The notes beneath the pieces are model-generated. The model saw nothing but the letters and a program-made list of their open reading frames with translations, was not told where the DNA came from and made no database searches. Shown here one piece after another: positions 28,546 through 37,966 of a stretch of 64,000 nt of DNA; the stretch's first letter is position 1, and every line of letters starts with the position of its first letter. Source of the DNA: Candidatus Cryptobacteroides onthequi (GTDB lineage Bacteria > Bacteroidota > Bacteroidia > Bacteroidales > UBA932); assembly GCA_018066125.1 (NCBI GenBank), contig JAGHSA010000050.1, positions 101,862 to 165,861 on the forward strand. The letters are read 5' to 3'. The translations under genes and the position numbers were made by a program.

Positions 28546-30249
28546 ATGAGGGACTTTTGGAGGGGAGCTGCAGCAGTCGCAATCTGCATTATGGCATACT
28601 GCAGCAGGCTTTCGGCACAGGACGAACACATGCTTGCTCTGACCGGGGCCGAGGGTATAGAGGAACTGGACGAAAGCGTCACAGAAAAATATGAAGCGCT
28701 CGCCAGACATCCGGTAAAGATCAACACCGCATCACTCACAAGCCTGGTTTCCTGCGGCCTGTTCACAGCATTCCAGGCCGCGGCTCTGGATGACTGGAGA
28801 CGCAGTTCCGGGGACATCCTCTCGCTTACGGAGCTTGGCCTCATAGACGGATTCAACCCTGCACTTGTCTCACACATTGCACCCTACATCGACCTCAGTT
28901 CCAAGACAGGGATAGGAAGGTCGTCCACAGATCACAGGAGCACTGACGAGGCGGTCGCGCGACTGCAGCGTCGCAGGGACGAGGGAAGCAGTGCGGACTC
29001 GGCGTGGGGATTCAAGTACAGGCACATCAGCGACAACAGAGGCAGCATATGCGCCGCTGTCCGCAGCAGCTACGGACAGAAAGGAATGAGTCCCGACACC
29101 TGGTCTGCAAGCGGCATGATCCAGGGCAGAGGACTCATCGACAGAATCATCGTCGGCGACTTCAATGCACGGTTCGGTCAGGGGCTGGCGATGTGGAGCG
29201 GGTTCTCGATGAGTGGCGCAGGGACAGTGGATGCGTTCTGCAAGAGAGCCACCGGGATATCGCCGACATGGTCATATGGCGCCACGAGCTACCGTGGAGC
29301 AGCCGCCATTCTCAGCAGGGGCAGATGGACTGCAAGCGGAATGATGGCACTGCCTGGACTTCGGACCAGAATGGAAGGAGGACGGGCCGATGTCGGCTTC
29401 CTGCCGGCGGCAGACATCTCATGGCTCGGAAAGAGCAGCCAATTCTCCCTCACCGGATACGCACACAGCGCCGGTGAGGCCAAGATATCGGCAGATGCAC
29501 GCCTCCACGTGCGAAGCATGGACTTATACGGAGAAGCGGCACTGGATGCCGTGACGGGTGCTGTTGCCGGCATAGGAGGGATGGTCTGGACACCCGGATG
29601 GCAGCACAGCTTCGCCATAATGGCCAGAGCCTACCCCGCAAGCTACTCTCCCGGGCAGGCTGGATCCATGAGGGCAGGATCGAAGGTGACTGACGAAAAC
29701 GGCATCACCTTAGGTCTGCGTATCCCGTGGCTGAGCCTCACGTCCGATTTCGCAGTCTTCCCATCCAGGGGTGGCGGCCAGATGAAGGTCGTCGCGCTGT
29801 CGGACATACCTCTGTCCGGAAATCTCGCCATCGCCCCACGCATCACTTTCAGGGTGAAAGACAGAACCTCAAGGACAGACCTGAGGGCAGACTGCAGATG
29901 GACGTCCGGTCCCTGGAATGTCACGATCCGCAGCAACTGGCTCAGGCAGAGGGCATGGGCGCGGCTTCACTACGGCGAATGCGGCTACAGGTCCGTCAGG
30001 ATCGGCCTATGGATGAGAGCCACCACCTTCCGCATCGACAACTGGGATGACAGGATATACGTATACGAGCGGGATGCACCCGGAAGCTTCAACGTCCCGG
30101 CATACTACGGACGGGGATATGCAGTCAGCGCGGTCTGCAGCAGGAAATGGGGAAAAGGCAAGCTCCACCTTCGGGCTTCCGCGGTGCATTACACATCCGA
30201 CAAGCCGGCGAGGGTGGAGCTGAGATGTCAGTATTCGATCCAGCTATAG
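28546..30249 (+). CDS. Secreted helix-hairpin-helix domain protein
   Basis: 567 residues from the ATG at 28546; an in-frame TTG two codons earlier is less likely. The signal peptide ends near RLSAQ (about residue 23). A ComEA-like helix-hairpin-helix region follows (about 45-110; INTASLTSLVSCG, LSLTELGLIDGF). The rest is beta-rich with many Trp, Arg and Gly residues and resembles an outer-membrane barrel, ending CQYSIQL. Similar HhH-plus-barrel proteins occur in Bacteroidota without a proven role; DNA contact is only suggested by the HhH motif. Its 3' end overlaps murF by 6 bases. Confidence 0.7.
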   Translation: MRDFWRGAAAVAICIMAYCSRLSAQDEHMLALTGAEGIEELDESVTEKYEALARHPVKINTASLTSLVSCGLFTAFQAAALDDWRRSSGDILSLTELGLIDGFNPALVSHIAPYIDLSSKTGIGRSSTDHRSTDEAVARLQRRRDEGSSADSAWGFKYRHISDNRGSICAAVRSSYGQKGMSPDTWSASGMIQGRGLIDRIIVGDFNARFGQGLAMWSGFSMSGAGTVDAFCKRATGISPTWSYGATSYRGAAAILSRGRWTASGMMALPGLRTRMEGGRADVGFLPAADISWLGKSSQFSLTGYAHSAGEAKISADARLHVRSMDLYGEAALDAVTGAVAGIGGMVWTPGWQHSFAIMARAYPASYSPGQAGSMRAGSKVTDENGITLGLRIPWLSLTSDFAVFPSRGGGQMKVVALSDIPLSGNLAIAPRITFRVKDRTSRTDLRADCRWTSGPWNVTIRSNWLRQRAWARLHYGECGYRSVRIGLWMRATTFRIDNWDDRIYVYERDAPGSFNVPAYYGRGYAVSAVCSRKWGKGKLHLRASAVHYTSDKPARVELRCQYSIQL

Positions 30250-31569
30250 CTCCGGAATGGCAGTTTCCATTCTGATGCCTCTGGATCCCTTGACCAGAAT
30301 GGTGGCTCCGGTGACAGGGTGCTCACGGAGCTCTGCCGCAAGCGCCTGCGAGTCCGGGAACCATTCGGCTGCGGATGCAGCCTCGGGAGCCTCAGCCATG
30401 GCCTTGTGGAACTCCTCTCCGACGAGGCACACACGGCATCCCATGGCACAGGCTCGGGTCATGATGGCCACATGCTCTCTGAGCGAATCGGCACCGAGCT
30501 CGCGCATGTCGCCGAGCAGGGCTATCTTGAATGGCGCCTCCATCGAAGAGAAGTTGTCGAGAGCGGCATTCATGCTGGATGGGTTTGCATTGTAGGCGTC
30601 TGCGATGAGCACATTGCGCTCCGTACGCATCATCTGCGAACGGCTGTTGGCAGGTGTGTACTCCGATATCGCCCTGACAGCATCCTCGACCGGCACGCCG
30701 AACTGCTTTCCGACCGCAAGGGCAGCCAGCACATTGGTGGCGTTGTATGCACCCACAAGCCTGGTCTTCACTATCCTGTGGCCGAGACGTATCTTGAGGA
30801 ATGGTTCCTCAGGGATGGATGCAAGCACAGTCGCATGGTCATACGCGATGCCGTATGGGATAAGGCTCATGCCCTGCCTTTCCTCAGCCATACCCACGAG
30901 GTCGTCATCATCCGCATTGATGAATGCCTGTCCCTCATGCGCGGCGATGTAGTCGTAGAGGCATCCCTTTGCGGCCTTCACGCCCTCAAAGCTGCCGAAT
31001 CCGAGAAGATGCGCCTTGCCGACATTGGTGATCAGGCCGTAGTCGGGCTGCGACACGGTCACAAGCCTGGCTATGTCATCGGGATGGTTGGCTCCCATCT
31101 CTATGACGGCAAGCTCGGTATCGGAGTTTATCTTCAAGAGGGAAAGCGGCACGCCGATGTCGTTGTTGAGGTTGCCCTCAGTCGCAGTCACACGGTATTT
31201 CGCCGCCAGCACTGCACGTATGAGCTCCTTGGTGGTCGTCTTGCCGTTGGTACCGGTGAGGCCTATCACTGTCAGGCGCCTGCCGTCCACGAAAGTATGG
31301 TTGCGATGCCAGCATGCCAGATCCTTCAGGGTCTGGAAAGTATCCGGCACCGCAATGACGCGTGCGTCACCTGAAGCTGCAGCCTCAGTGCCCTCATCGA
31401 CCAAAGCGAAAGCGGCGCCGGCCTCGAGAGACTTGAGCGCATAGCTGTTGCCGTCAAAATTCTCGCCCTTGAGGGCGATGAACATCTCTCCTCCCCTGAC
31501 GGCGCGGCTGTCCGTGGTGACGCGCCCCGAGCACTGGAGGTATAATGAATGGATTTCTTCTATTGTCAT
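30244..31569 (-). CDS. murF: UDP-N-acetylmuramoyl-tripeptide--D-alanyl-D-alanine ligase
   Basis: 441 residues with the Mur ligase architecture: an N-terminal UDP-binding part (GRVTTDSRAVRGGEMFIALKG in parts), the ATP loop GLTGTNGKTTTKELI (about 104-118), a central domain with GANHPDDIARL, and a C-terminal domain starting near YNANPSSMNAAL. It adds D-Ala-D-Ala to the peptidoglycan precursor in the cytoplasm. It is placed with dut, an Lpt permease and tgt rather than with the other mur genes. Confidence 0.95.
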   Translation of the reverse strand: MTIEEIHSLYLQCSGRVTTDSRAVRGGEMFIALKGENFDGNSYALKSLEAGAAFALVDEGTEAAASGDARVIAVPDTFQTLKDLACWHRNHTFVDGRRLTVIGLTGTNGKTTTKELIRAVLAAKYRVTATEGNLNNDIGVPLSLLKINSDTELAVIEMGANHPDDIARLVTVSQPDYGLITNVGKAHLLGFGSFEGVKAAKGCLYDYIAAHEGQAFINADDDDLVGMAEERQGMSLIPYGIAYDHATVLASIPEEPFLKIRLGHRIVKTRLVGAYNATNVLAALAVGKQFGVPVEDAVRAISEYTPANSRSQMMRTERNVLIADAYNANPSSMNAALDNFSSMEAPFKIALLGDMRELGADSLREHVAIMTRACAMGCRVCLVGEEFHKAMAEAPEAASAAEWFPDSQALAAELREHPVTGATILVKGSRGIRMETAIPEL

Positions 31570-31571
31570 GG

Positions 31572-32006
31572 CTATTTTGTACCTGTGCTTCCGAATCCTC
31601 CGGTCCCACGCTCCGTCTCATCCAGAGTCTCGGCCGGCTCCCACTGAGCCGTCTCATGACGGGCAAAGACCATCTGTGCCACCCTCTCTCCCGGATCTAT
31701 CGTGAAAGCCTCGTTCGAGAGGTTCACAAGGATCACCTTGATCTCACCGCGATAATCGGCATCTATGGTGCCTGGCGAGTTGAGAACTGTGAGGCCGTGC
31801 TTGGCTGCGAGACCGCTGCGCGGGCGAACCTGCCCCTCGAAACCTGCCGGAATGGCCATGAAGAGGCCTGTAGGAATCATTGCCCTCTCAAGAGGGGCAA
31901 GAGTGACTGGATCTGTGAGATTTGCCCTGAGGTCCACTCCTGCGGACTGCGGGGTTGCATAGGAAGGGAGATCCCATGGGGACTTGTTGACGATCTTTAC
32001 TGTCAT
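31572..32006 (-). CDS. dut: dUTP diphosphatase
   Basis: 144 residues, the usual trimeric dUTPase size. All five motifs are visible: [38 protein letters not shown] and the C-terminal [10 protein letters not shown]. It hydrolyses dUTP to dUMP, keeping uracil out of DNA. It lies 2 bases upstream of the murF start and 8 bases after the permease gene. Confidence 0.97.
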   Translation of the reverse strand: MTVKIVNKSPWDLPSYATPQSAGVDLRANLTDPVTLAPLERAMIPTGLFMAIPAGFEGQVRPRSGLAAKHGLTVLNSPGTIDADYRGEIKVILVNLSNEAFTIDPGERVAQMVFARHETAQWEPAETLDETERGTGGFGSTGTK

Positions 32007-32014
32007 ATGTCGGA

Positions 32015-33103
32015 TTATTTAGATGCCTTCCTGTAGATGAAGGCTGCAACTATCGTGAACAGGACATTCGGCAGCCACAGGGCCACCATAGGCGTCATGG
32101 TGCCGGTGAACACAAACATCTGGCTGAACTTGAGGAACAGGATGTATGAAAAGCCGAGTCCGATGCCGAGTCCGATATTCCAGCCTATGCCTCCACGACG
32201 CTTCCTGGACGAGAGGCTCACTCCGATGATGGTAAGGATGATTGCAGAGAAAGGCATTGCGAACCTGGTCTGCTTCTCGATCTTGGCATACATGACATTC
32301 GCGTCTCCTCTCATTTCCTGGGTCTTGATCAGATCATCGAGCTGATCCTGAGACAGGGTCTGGACGGTCTGCTTGTTGCGGTAGAAGTCCGACACGGTGA
32401 GGTTGATGACAGTATCCATCTCAGCAGCAGTGAATACCTTGTCGCCGAGCCCCTCATTGAAATCACGGACAAAGCATTTCTTGAGATGCCAACCCTGCTT
32501 GAGGCTGTCCCAGGCGGCCGTCTCTGCAGTGAGCTTGCTGACAAGCTTATTCTCCTCGATGCTCTCGAGGGTGAATTTATAGGCCGTATTGTTCCATGTG
32601 CTGAAACTCTCCACATACACGAATGTACCTGGATCTATCTGATAGTGCACGTCCCTGACACTTGTTGCCTTGTTCTTGACATACCGGGCCTCGAACCTGA
32701 GCCGCGTGGCATTCGCTTCGGGTATGACGTAGAGGTTCAGGCCAAGCGACAGAAGGGCTATCATCACCGTGGCGACCATGTAAGGCAGCATCATGCGGTG
32801 GTAGCTGATGCCTCCGGACAGGATGGCTATGATCTCCGAGTTCGCGGCCATCTTGGAGGTGAAGAAGATCACCGTGATGAACACGAACATCGGGCTGTAC
32901 ATGTTTATGAAGAATGGTATGAAATTGACGTAGTAGTTGAAAATGATGGCCTTCAGAGGTGCCTCATTCGCCACGAAGTCGTCAATTTTCTCACTTATGT
33001 CGAAGATGATCACGATGCCGATGATGAGCAGCAGCGCGATGAAGAACGAGAAGATGAACTTCTTGAATATGTAGAGGTCTATTTTCTTCAGATAGAAATC
33101 CAT
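32015..33103 (-). CDS. LptF/LptG family lipopolysaccharide export permease
   Basis: 362 residues. Three membrane helices at the N-terminus (from about 15, [19 protein letters not shown]), a periplasmic beta-jellyroll region (about 125-260), and three C-terminal helices ending [17 protein letters not shown] and [12 protein letters not shown]. This is the YjgP/YjgQ layout of LptF and LptG, which draw lipopolysaccharide from the inner membrane. Which of the two it is cannot be told from one copy. Adjacent to tgt, a common Bacteroidota pairing. Confidence 0.85.
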   Translation of the reverse strand: MDFYLKKIDLYIFKKFIFSFFIALLLIIGIVIIFDISEKIDDFVANEAPLKAIIFNYYVNFIPFFINMYSPMFVFITVIFFTSKMAANSEIIAILSGGISYHRMMLPYMVATVMIALLSLGLNLYVIPEANATRLRFEARYVKNKATSVRDVHYQIDPGTFVYVESFSTWNNTAYKFTLESIEENKLVSKLTAETAAWDSLKQGWHLKKCFVRDFNEGLGDKVFTAAEMDTVINLTVSDFYRNKQTVQTLSQDQLDDLIKTQEMRGDANVMYAKIEKQTRFAMPFSAIILTIIGVSLSSRKRRGGIGWNIGLGIGLGFSYILFLKFSQMFVFTGTMTPMVALWLPNVLFTIVAAFIYRKASK

Positions 33104-33107
33104 GATG

Positions 33108-34238
33108 CTACAATCTGCTTGTGACCTTCCTTACGGCCTCCTCCTTCCACTCCGCGAAATCCCCGGCCTCTATGTGCATGCGGCTCTGGCGCACGACATC
33201 CAGGTAGAATGCCAGGTTGTGTTCGCTGGCTATCATGCCTGCAAACATCTCCTTGGCCACGAAAAGATGACGGAGATATGCCTTGGAATACTGATGATCC
33301 ACGAACGATGTGCCGTATGGGTCAAGTTCGGAGAAATCATTCTCCCACTTGGCATTGCGCATGTTCATGATGCCGTTCCATGTGAAAAGCATGCCGTTGC
33401 GTCCGTTTCTGGTCGGCATGACACAGTCGAACATATCGATACCCCTGGCTATGCCTTCGAGAAGATTTGCAGGAGTCCCGACACCCATGAGGTATCTCGC
33501 CTTGTCAGCCGGGATCACAGGACACACCGTCTCAAGCATCTCGTACATCTTCTCCGTAGGCTCGCCCACCGCAAGACCGCCTATGGCGATGCCGGCATCT
33601 GCGAACCTGAGGGCATGCTCTGCAGCCTGGATACGGAGCTCCGGATATACGCAGCCCTGGATGATAGGAAAAAACGTCTGGTCGTACCCGTAGAGCGGTT
33701 CCGTCTCGTGGAAACGCTTCGCGTATCTTTCCAGCCAGCCCTGTGTAAGCTTGAGCGACTTGGCCGCATACCTGTAGTCCGCGTCACCCGGGCAGCACTC
33801 GTCGAGCGCCATCATGATGTCGGCACCGATGACACGCTGGGTATCGACATTGTTCTCAGGTGTAAAGATATGGCGGGAACCGTCGATATGGGACTGGAAG
33901 GTGCACCCCTCCTCAGTGATCTTCCTGATCTGCGTAAGCGAGAACACCTGGAAACCGCCGCTGTCCGTGAGTATCGGTCTGTCCCACGACTCAAACCTGT
34001 GAAGTCCGCCTGCCGCCCTGAGGGTCTTCAGACCCGGGCGGAGATAAAGATGATAGGTATTGCCCAGGATGATTTCCGCGTTGATGTCATCCTTGAGTTC
34101 CTTATGGTAGACACCCTTGACCGACCCTACCGTGCCCACCGGCATGAAGATAGGGGTGCGGATCTCACCATGGTCAGTGGTGATCAGGCCGCATCTGGCA
34201 TTTGAGTGCGGGTCTGCTGCTGTCTGTACGAACTTCAT
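33108..34238 (-). CDS. tgt: tRNA-guanine(34) transglycosylase
   Basis: 376 residues from the ATG at 34238. An earlier ATG at 34259 would overlap the promoter at 34257-34264, so the inner start is preferred. Family motifs are clear: TPIFMPVGTVGSVKG, NTYHLYLRPG, the substrate-binding LTDSGGFQVFSL, and the zinc-site region near the C-terminus (CDCVMP-like FDCVMPTRNGRNG). It inserts preQ1 at tRNA position 34 on the way to queuosine. It heads the leftward run tgt-lpt-dut-murF. Confidence 0.96.
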   Translation of the reverse strand: MKFVQTAADPHSNARCGLITTDHGEIRTPIFMPVGTVGSVKGVYHKELKDDINAEIILGNTYHLYLRPGLKTLRAAGGLHRFESWDRPILTDSGGFQVFSLTQIRKITEEGCTFQSHIDGSRHIFTPENNVDTQRVIGADIMMALDECCPGDADYRYAAKSLKLTQGWLERYAKRFHETEPLYGYDQTFFPIIQGCVYPELRIQAAEHALRFADAGIAIGGLAVGEPTEKMYEMLETVCPVIPADKARYLMGVGTPANLLEGIARGIDMFDCVMPTRNGRNGMLFTWNGIMNMRNAKWENDFSELDPYGTSFVDHQYSKAYLRHLFVAKEMFAGMIASEHNLAFYLDVVRQSRMHIEAGDFAEWKEEAVRKVTSRL

Positions 34239-34256
34239 CTCTTTACAATAAGAATC

Positions 34257-34264
34257 CAAAGATA
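34257..34264 (-). promoter_or_regulatory. -7 element for the tgt run
   Basis: The minus strand reads TATCTTTG, matching TAnnTTTG, 19 bases before the chosen tgt start. It decides the start, since the outer ATG would fall inside it. Confidence 0.55.
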
Positions 34265-34296
34265 GAAAAAATCGGGCTGAAATCCTTTCTTTTTCG

Positions 34297-34304
34297 TACC
34301 TTCG
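34297..34304 (+). promoter_or_regulatory. -7 element for the nucleoside permease gene
   Basis: TACCTTCG, one base off TAnnTTTG, 34 bases before the permease start. No clear upstream TTTG box is seen. Confidence 0.35.
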
Positions 34305-34338
34305 CGCATCCGCATCGATTAATACGCATTACACTGAT

Positions 34339-35634
34339 ATGAAAAACAACAACATCACACTTAGACTCATCGTGATGAACTTCCTGGAGTTCGCTGTCTG
34401 GGGAGCTTATCTCACATCCATGGGCAGTTTCCTCGCAGGATCCGGAATGGGTCCCAGGATCTGGCTTTTCTTCGCCACACAGGGATTTGTATCCATCTTC
34501 ATGCCGGCTCTCATGGGCATCGTCGCTGACAAGTGGATCCCGGCCCAGAAGGTGCTCTCGCTCTGCCAGGGCCTGGCAGGCATATTCATGATCGGTGCCG
34601 GATGGTATGCCATGAATGCAGGCTCCGCCATCCAGTTCGGTCCTTTCTACACCATGTATCTCATGAGCGTGGCATTCTTCATGCCGACCATCGCCATCGC
34701 GAACTCTGTGGCATTCAATGCCCTTGAAGTCAGCGGCAAGGATCCGGTGAAGGACTTCCCTCCTATCCGTGTCTTCGGCACAGTGGGATTCATCTGCAGC
34801 ATGCTCTTCGTGAACTTCATGAAGAACGGACAGGGCGTCCAGTTCCAGCACTCATATGAGCAGTTCTTCGTATCAGGCATCCTCGGCCTCGTGCTCTGCG
34901 CGTACGCCCTTACCATGCCAAACTGCCCATGCAAGCCTAAGAGCGCAGGATCGCAGTCATTCGCAGAGGCAACCGGCCTCTCGGCATTCAGGCTTTTCAA
35001 GCAGGGTCAGTTCGCCGTATTCTTCATCTTCTCGATGCTTCTCGGAGCCTCTCTCCAGATCACCAACGGATATGCGAACACATTCATCTCTTCATTTGCA
35101 GAGCAGCCTGAGTTTGCCAATGCATGGGGTGCCAAGAATGCAAATGCGCTGATTTCCCTCTCACAGATTTCCGAGACTCTCTGCATCCTCCTCATCCCAT
35201 TCTGCATGAAGAAGTTCGGTATCAAGAAGGTGATGCTCATCGCGATGTTCGCATGGGTATTCAGATTCGGGTTCTTCGGCCTCGGAAACCCTGGTTCCGG
35301 TGTATGGCTGTTCATCCTCAGCTGCATAGTCTACGGTGTCGCATTCGACTTCTTCAACATTTCCGGCTCCCTCTATGTGAATGAGAACACATCGAAGGAC
35401 ATACGTTCCAGCGCCCAGGGTCTCTTCATGCTCATGACCAACGGTCTCGGAGCATCAGTCGGCACCTATGTTGCCGGTAGAGTCGTGAATGCACTCGTCT
35501 ACAACCCGCAGGCTTCAGGCCTTGCAGGCAACTGGTCCCTTACCTGGTACATATTCGCAGGGTACGCCCTTGTGGTCGGCATCCTCTTCGCCATCCTTTT
35601 CAAGGACCCCCAGAAGCAGCAGAAGGCCGCATAA
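34339..35634 (+). CDS. Nucleoside permease (NupG-like, MFS)
   Basis: 431 residues with 12 membrane helices by eye. The start LRLIVMNFLEFAVWGAYLTSMG matches the NupG/XapB nucleoside:H+ symporter group, with PPIRVFGTVGFI in the first half and SSAQGLFMLMTNGLGASVG in the second. It would import nucleosides across the inner membrane. It is a single gene transcribed divergently from tgt and followed by an inverted-repeat element. Confidence 0.85.
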   Translation: MKNNNITLRLIVMNFLEFAVWGAYLTSMGSFLAGSGMGPRIWLFFATQGFVSIFMPALMGIVADKWIPAQKVLSLCQGLAGIFMIGAGWYAMNAGSAIQFGPFYTMYLMSVAFFMPTIAIANSVAFNALEVSGKDPVKDFPPIRVFGTVGFICSMLFVNFMKNGQGVQFQHSYEQFFVSGILGLVLCAYALTMPNCPCKPKSAGSQSFAEATGLSAFRLFKQGQFAVFFIFSMLLGASLQITNGYANTFISSFAEQPEFANAWGAKNANALISLSQISETLCILLIPFCMKKFGIKKVMLIAMFAWVFRFGFFGLGNPGSGVWLFILSCIVYGVAFDFFNISGSLYVNENTSKDIRSSAQGLFMLMTNGLGASVGTYVAGRVVNALVYNPQASGLAGNWSLTWYIFAGYALVVGILFAILFKDPQKQQKAA

Positions 35635-35638
35635 GCGT

Positions 35639-35810
35639 TTCAGACCATTGCCCCGGGAGGGACGTGCCCCCCGCTGCACGGAGCGGGTGTCGGCATCCGC
35701 GATTTTGCGGAGCAAAACGTGATGGCGACAGGGCTGAAAGAAATCGGAGATTATTGTTTTCAGGCAATAATCTCCGATTCTTTATGCTCCCGACGGGGCA
35801 ATGGTCTGAA
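35639..35810. repeat. 172-base inverted-repeat element with internal hairpin
   Basis: The ends TTCAGACCATTGCCCCG (35639-35655) and CGGGGCAATGGTCTGAA (35794-35810) are a perfect 17-base inverted repeat, extended by GGAG/CTCC after a 3-base bulge. Inside lies a second strong hairpin whose arms (35742-35756 and 35765-35779) pair perfectly over 15 bases with an 8-base loop, plus smaller stems around CGATTTTGC/GCAAAACG. It starts just after the nucleoside permease stop and ends 26 bases before the symporter stop. It may be a MITE or REP-like element, or a structured 3' region that ends transcription from both sides. Confidence 0.6.
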
Positions 35811-35836
35811 CCGCGCGGCATGTGCGGCATGTGCGG

Positions 35837-37261
35837 CTATTCCCAAGAGTCAAGGTCAAGTTCCGGCATGGAACTGCGGTGGAATTCAGGGTTGCTCACA
35901 CCGGCCCTGCGCTGAGCGAGATAGTCATCCAGCAGTCGGTACGCATACTTGCCGAGCTGCACTATGGCGATGAGGTTGACAGCAGTCAGGAGCGCCATGC
36001 AAATATCACAGAGCGCCCAAAGAAGATTGAGGCCGGAAATGGCACCGAGCATCACGACGACGCCCGCAGACAGGAGCCTGAACACAAACAATACCGCTTT
36101 GCTGTCGGTCAGATAGCGGATATTCGCCTCACCGCTGTAATAGTTGCCGATGATGGAGCTGAAGGCGAACATGAATATCGCCACGGCGATGAATACCGCT
36201 CCGACAGGACCCACCTCCGACACCAGGGCTGCCTGAGTCAGCGCCACGCCATTGAGGCCTGAGCTCCAGTCCACACCGCTGAAAAGGATGATGAACGCAG
36301 TACAGCTGCAGACCACCAGGGTATCGGTAAATACCCCCAGTGCCTGGACAATGCCCTGCTTGACCGGATGGCTCACGCTCGCGGTGGCTGCGATATTCGG
36401 GGTCGAGCCTTCGCCCGCCTCATTGGAGAACAGTCCCCTCTTGATGCCGTAAGACATGGCGGCGCCCACACCTCCGCCGACCGCCTGATCAAAGCCGAAT
36501 GCGTTGTCGATGATAAGCCTGAGCACCTGCGGCAGCATGCCGATGTGGCAGCAGATGATGTATATCGCCAGAATGAGATAGCCTACGGCCATCAGCGGCA
36601 CAAAGATGCTGCTGAATCTGGCAATCCTCTGTATGCCGCCGAACACGATGGCCAGCGCCATTACGGTGAGCACGATTCCCATGACGGTCTTGTCGATGCC
36701 GAATGCGACATTCATGGCATCACAGATGGTATTTGACTGTATGGAATTGTATGAGAAGCCGAAGGTGATGGAGATTAGTACAGCGAAAAGAGCGGCCATC
36801 CAACGTGACTTGAGTCCCTTGACTATATAATATGCAGGACCACCGATGAAAGAGTCTTCCGATGGTTTTTTGAAGAGCTGTGCCAGAGTGGACTCCACAA
36901 ACGATGTGGCAGCCCCGAACAGCGCTATGAGCCACATCCAAAAGACTGAGCCTGGTCCTCCGACAGCGATTGCAGTCGCCACTCCGGCAAGATTCCCCGT
37001 ACCGACGCGGCTGGCTATGGACACTGCAAAGGCCTGGAATGAAGAGACATGCCTTCCGGACTTATCCCTCGTGGTCGCCGAATCGCCCAAAAGGCGGAAC
37101 GACTCCCGGATAAGACGGAACTGCACTCCCTTGGTACGGATGGTAAACCATATGGCGCAACCGAGAAGGACTGCCACCATGACATAAGACCATATCGTAT
37201 CACCGACATATGTGATTCCCCAGAGCAGGGACTCCTTTATCGTGGATTCAAGAACCATCAT
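35837..37261 (-). CDS. Alanine/glycine:cation symporter (AgcS family)
   Basis: 474 residues, about 11 membrane helices. The family segments GVQFRLIRESFRLL, VGTGNLAGVATAIAVGGPGSVFWMW (in parts) and MSYGIKRGLFSNEAGEGSTPNIAATA are unmistakable for sodium:alanine/glycine symporters. It imports small neutral amino acids with sodium. Given the sodium-pumping decarboxylase in the same window, sodium is the likely coupling ion. Its promoter lies within the left 47-base repeat. Confidence 0.93.
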   Translation of the reverse strand: MMVLESTIKESLLWGITYVGDTIWSYVMVAVLLGCAIWFTIRTKGVQFRLIRESFRLLGDSATTRDKSGRHVSSFQAFAVSIASRVGTGNLAGVATAIAVGGPGSVFWMWLIALFGAATSFVESTLAQLFKKPSEDSFIGGPAYYIVKGLKSRWMAALFAVLISITFGFSYNSIQSNTICDAMNVAFGIDKTVMGIVLTVMALAIVFGGIQRIARFSSIFVPLMAVGYLILAIYIICCHIGMLPQVLRLIIDNAFGFDQAVGGGVGAAMSYGIKRGLFSNEAGEGSTPNIAATASVSHPVKQGIVQALGVFTDTLVVCSCTAFIILFSGVDWSSGLNGVALTQAALVSEVGPVGAVFIAVAIFMFAFSSIIGNYYSGEANIRYLTDSKAVLFVFRLLSAGVVVMLGAISGLNLLWALCDICMALLTAVNLIAIVQLGKYAYRLLDDYLAQRRAGVSNPEFHRSSMPELDLDSWE

Positions 37262-37318
37262 CTGAGCAAAAACACACTGACTAACCTTACCACCCCCGCT
37301 TTTACCGTCCCTTCCCCA

Positions 37319-37351
37319 TAAAAATACGAAATATGGCAGTCAATTGCAAAA
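37319..37351 (-). promoter_or_regulatory. Promoter of the alanine/glycine symporter gene, inside the left repeat
   Basis: The minus strand shows TTTTG (37347-37351), a 20-base spacer and TATTTTTA (37319-37326). Nearly all of it is part of the 47-base repeat, so the other repeat copy carries a nearly identical box pair. Confidence 0.45.
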
Positions 37352-37367
37352 CATGGTATGAAAAAGC
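37321..37367. repeat. Left 47-base direct repeat
   Basis: Identical to 40167-40213 at 45 of 47 positions (differences at 37341 and 37354). It starts AAAATACGAAATATGGCAGT and ends GGTATGAAAAAGC. The two copies bracket an AT-rich three-gene cassette. Confidence 0.85.
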
Positions 37368-37400
37368 CATGACAGCCGGGCCCCCGTCATTATAAAAAAC

Positions 37401-37422
37401 GCCGGCCCGGACGGGTCGGCGG
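37401..37422 (-). terminator. Terminator of the cassette's barrel-protein gene (repeat copy A)
   Basis: A GC-rich stem (GCCGGCCCG ... CGGGTCGGC) followed on the minus strand by GTTTTTT. It lies about 23 bases past the stop of the 37445-37966 gene. The 22 bases are identical to 44229-44250. Confidence 0.7.
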
Positions 37423-37444
37423 CAATCAAGTCGTTATCATATTG

Positions 37445-37966
37445 TTAAAAACAGACAGAGAAGATTAACGCAGTCTTCATCCACTGATATTTGAAATACG
37501 TATTCCTTTGGCATTCCGAGTCGGCCATTACCCCAAGTCCCAGAGATAGATTATTATATTTGAGGCCATATTCTGGCATGAGCATTGCGCCGATCTGATT
37601 ATCTCCATGATTTCCGTATGACATGCCGAATTTGCACTTTACATATGAGTCAATTCGTCCATGGTCAATGTCGTAACCACATGAAAGATACAAATACTGC
37701 ACACCCGACCCATCTGTCTTATACATGGGAACATCTATCCCAAGCCCTGCGCCAATAAACAAATTGTTGTCAAATGTATAGCCATGTGTCGTGAACACTA
37801 CTGGCCTGTTTTCATATCCTCCTCCTGGGAAATGAAGGACTCCCATGGAGACATCTCCAGTGTAGCCTTTGCTCCTGTGTGATTCACAATCTGCATTCTG
37901 GCCGAAAACTGATGGGGCCATACAAAACAGAGTTAAAACCCATGTAATAAATTGTTTCATGCTCAT
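37445..37966 (-). CDS. Small secreted outer-membrane-type beta-barrel protein
   Basis: 173 residues. A signal peptide (FITWVLTLFCMAPSVFGQ) is followed by alternating beta strands rich in Gly and Tyr (LFIGAGLGIDVPMY, YLYLSCGYDIDHG, LSLGLGVMAD) and a terminal VCF. This looks like a small eight-strand barrel. I do not recognise the family. It overlaps the upstream lipoprotein gene by 4 bases (ATGA type), so the two are probably made together. Base composition is more AT-rich than the core. Confidence 0.6.
   Translation of the reverse strand: MSMKQFITWVLTLFCMAPSVFGQNADCESHRSKGYTGDVSMGVLHFPGGGYENRPVVFTTHGYTFDNNLFIGAGLGIDVPMYKTDGSGVQYLYLSCGYDIDHGRIDSYVKCKFGMSYGNHGDNQIGAMLMPEYGLKYNNLSLGLGVMADSECQRNTYFKYQWMKTALIFSVCF

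Noticed and set aside
33102-34205. A 367-codon rightward open frame
   Set aside because: Antisense of tgt, which has its full motif set and a matching promoter.
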